Source: CBDDRG01 sp051306415
Lineage (GTDB): Bacteria; Pseudomonadota; Gammaproteobacteria; Pseudomonadales; Porticoccaceae
Length of the DNA stretch: 22,682 nucleotides
NCBI GenBank assembly: GCA_051306415.1
Contig: JBPPNE010000222.1
Span: 1-22,682 of the forward strand
Reading direction: 5' to 3'
Within the stretch, counting starts at the first letter, position 1. Each line of letters starts with the position of its first letter. The translations under genes were made by a program, and so were the position numbers. The notes beneath the pieces are model-generated. The model was not told where the DNA came from and did no database searches. It was given only the letters and a program-made list of their open reading frames with translations. Of the stretch, positions 21,966-22,682 are shown one piece after another.

Positions 21966-22682
21966 TCAATCGTAGACGATCACGCCGCGGGCATTGCGGC
22001 CAGCTTCGAGATCGGCAAAGGCCTGGGGCGCTTCGTCGATACTGTAGGTGTGGGTCACCATGCGATCCAGATCGAGCTTGCCGTGTTTGTAGAGGTTCAG
22101 GTACTTGGGGAAGTCGACGCGAAACTCAGCCCCGCCGTACATCGAGCCCTTGAAGGTCTTCGACATCAACGGAAACATCAGCGCATTCAGTTCGAGCTTT
22201 TGGGTGACCTTGCCCACCCCCACCACGGTCATGGTGCCGCCGCGCCGGGTCGCCTTCTGGGCCTGATCGACCACCGCCGGAATACCGATCGCTTCAAAGC
22301 CGTAGTCGACGCCAATGCCGCCGGTCATCGCCATGATGGCTTTCACCGGGTCATTGGCCGCGTTGACCAGATCGGTGGCGCCGAGTTCACCGGCGAGAGT
22401 CAGTTTGCTGTCCGACAGATCGACAGCGATGATCTGCGCGGCACCGGCGATGCGCGCGCCCTGGATGATGGACAGGCCAACGCCACCGGCACCAAACACG
22501 GCCACCGTACTGCCCGGCTTCACTTGCGCGGTTTTCAGCGCCGCGCCAACGCCGGTGGTGACCCCGCAACCCACCAGAGCGGCTGCCTTGAAATCGATAT
22601 CCCTGTCGATGGCGACGACGCAAATTGCGGGAATGATCGCGTATTCGGCCATGTTGCCCATGAACTGCATCACATTGATGTC
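21966..22682 (-). CDS. Zinc-type (MDR) alcohol dehydrogenase, N-terminal part outside the window
   Basis: The frame is open to the window end and gives 238 residues: the end of the catalytic domain and the complete Rossmann domain. Seen: MAEYAIIPAICVVAID, the class III/NDMA-dependent-type CGVTTGVGAALKTA, the NAD-binding GAGGVGLS, an Asp at the second strand (IIAVDLSDSKL) that favours NAD over NADP, DYGFEAIG, and the C-terminal LDRMVTHTYSIDEAPQAF. The catalytic zinc ligands Cys and GHE lie in the missing part. The GTG at 22673 is internal, because the frame continues upstream as D-I-N. It likely oxidises a primary or secondary alcohol to the aldehyde/ketone. Its place beside the racemase and GST suggests lipid or steroid catabolism, but this is inference. 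Confidence 0.9.
   Translation of the reverse strand, partial: DINVMQFMGNMAEYAIIPAICVVAIDRDIDFKAAALVGCGVTTGVGAALKTAQVKPGSTVAVFGAGGVGLSIIQGARIAGAAQIIAVDLSDSKLTLAGELGATDLVNAANDPVKAIMAMTGGIGVDYGFEAIGIPAVVDQAQKATRRGGTMTVVGVGKVTQKLELNALMFPLMSKTFKGSMYGGAEFRVDFPKYLNLYKHGKLDLDRMVTHTYSIDEAPQAFADLEAGRNARGVIVYD

Noticed and set aside
1..22682. Mobile elements, CRISPR arrays, prophage, tRNA/rRNA genes
   Set aside because: None seen. There are no repeat-spacer patterns, transposase or integrase motifs, or cloverleaf-like segments. Genes are tightly packed and composition looks even.

Overview
The window looks like chromosomal DNA of a free-living, aerobic gammaproteobacterium of moderately high G+C content. 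Evidence for this is the ppx / trxA-rho block, the tkt-epd-pgk-fba block placed divergently from a methionine-cycle operon (the same neighbourhood I recall from Pseudomonas), a SlyB-type lipoprotein and a Beta-class GST. The lipid-catabolism genes would fit a marine Cellvibrionales-like lineage (Spongiibacteraceae or Halieaceae type), but that placement is inference. No tRNA, rRNA, CRISPR array, transposase, integrase or phage gene was seen.

Layout. (1) 1-3463: exopolyphosphatase ppx (minus, 3' end outside the window), then divergent trxA and rho (plus), closed by a strong inverted-repeat terminator. (2) 3489-8079, all minus: a flavin Baeyer-Villiger-type monooxygenase, an HMG-CoA-synthase-like protein fused to a zinc-ribbon/OB (DUF35) domain, a thiolase/lipid-transfer-type enzyme and a small unknown membrane protein, probably one operon. 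(3) 8229-13533, all minus: tkt, epd, pgk, fba, a tightly packed sugar-phosphate operon. (4) 13534-13764: a divergent control region with an AT-rich palindrome and a CRP-like site. (5) 13765-19135, all plus: sahR, metK, ahcY, metF, rsmE, giving the SAH-responsive regulator, most of the SAM cycle and an rRNA methyltransferase. (6) 19164-22682, all minus: slyB lipoprotein, an alpha-methylacyl-CoA racemase-like enzyme, a Beta-class glutathione S-transferase, and a zinc-type alcohol dehydrogenase cut by the window end.

How the parts work together. Tkt, Epd, Pgk and Fba run the non-oxidative pentose phosphate / glycolytic trunk, and Epd also feeds pyridoxal phosphate synthesis. SahR-MetK-AhcY-MetF form the activated methyl cycle apart from methionine synthase, with SahR predicted to repress the operon until S-adenosylhomocysteine accumulates. 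The BVMO, thiolase, HMGS-like/DUF35 protein, methylacyl-CoA racemase and alcohol dehydrogenase together suggest breakdown of sterols, isoprenoids or other methyl-branched lipids.

The most unusual item is the HMGS-like/DUF35 fusion. It keeps the thiolase-superfamily fold signature and an intact zinc ribbon, but by hand alignment lacks the catalytic residues of KAS III/HMG-CoA synthase. It sits directly upstream of a thiolase that keeps its Cys and His.
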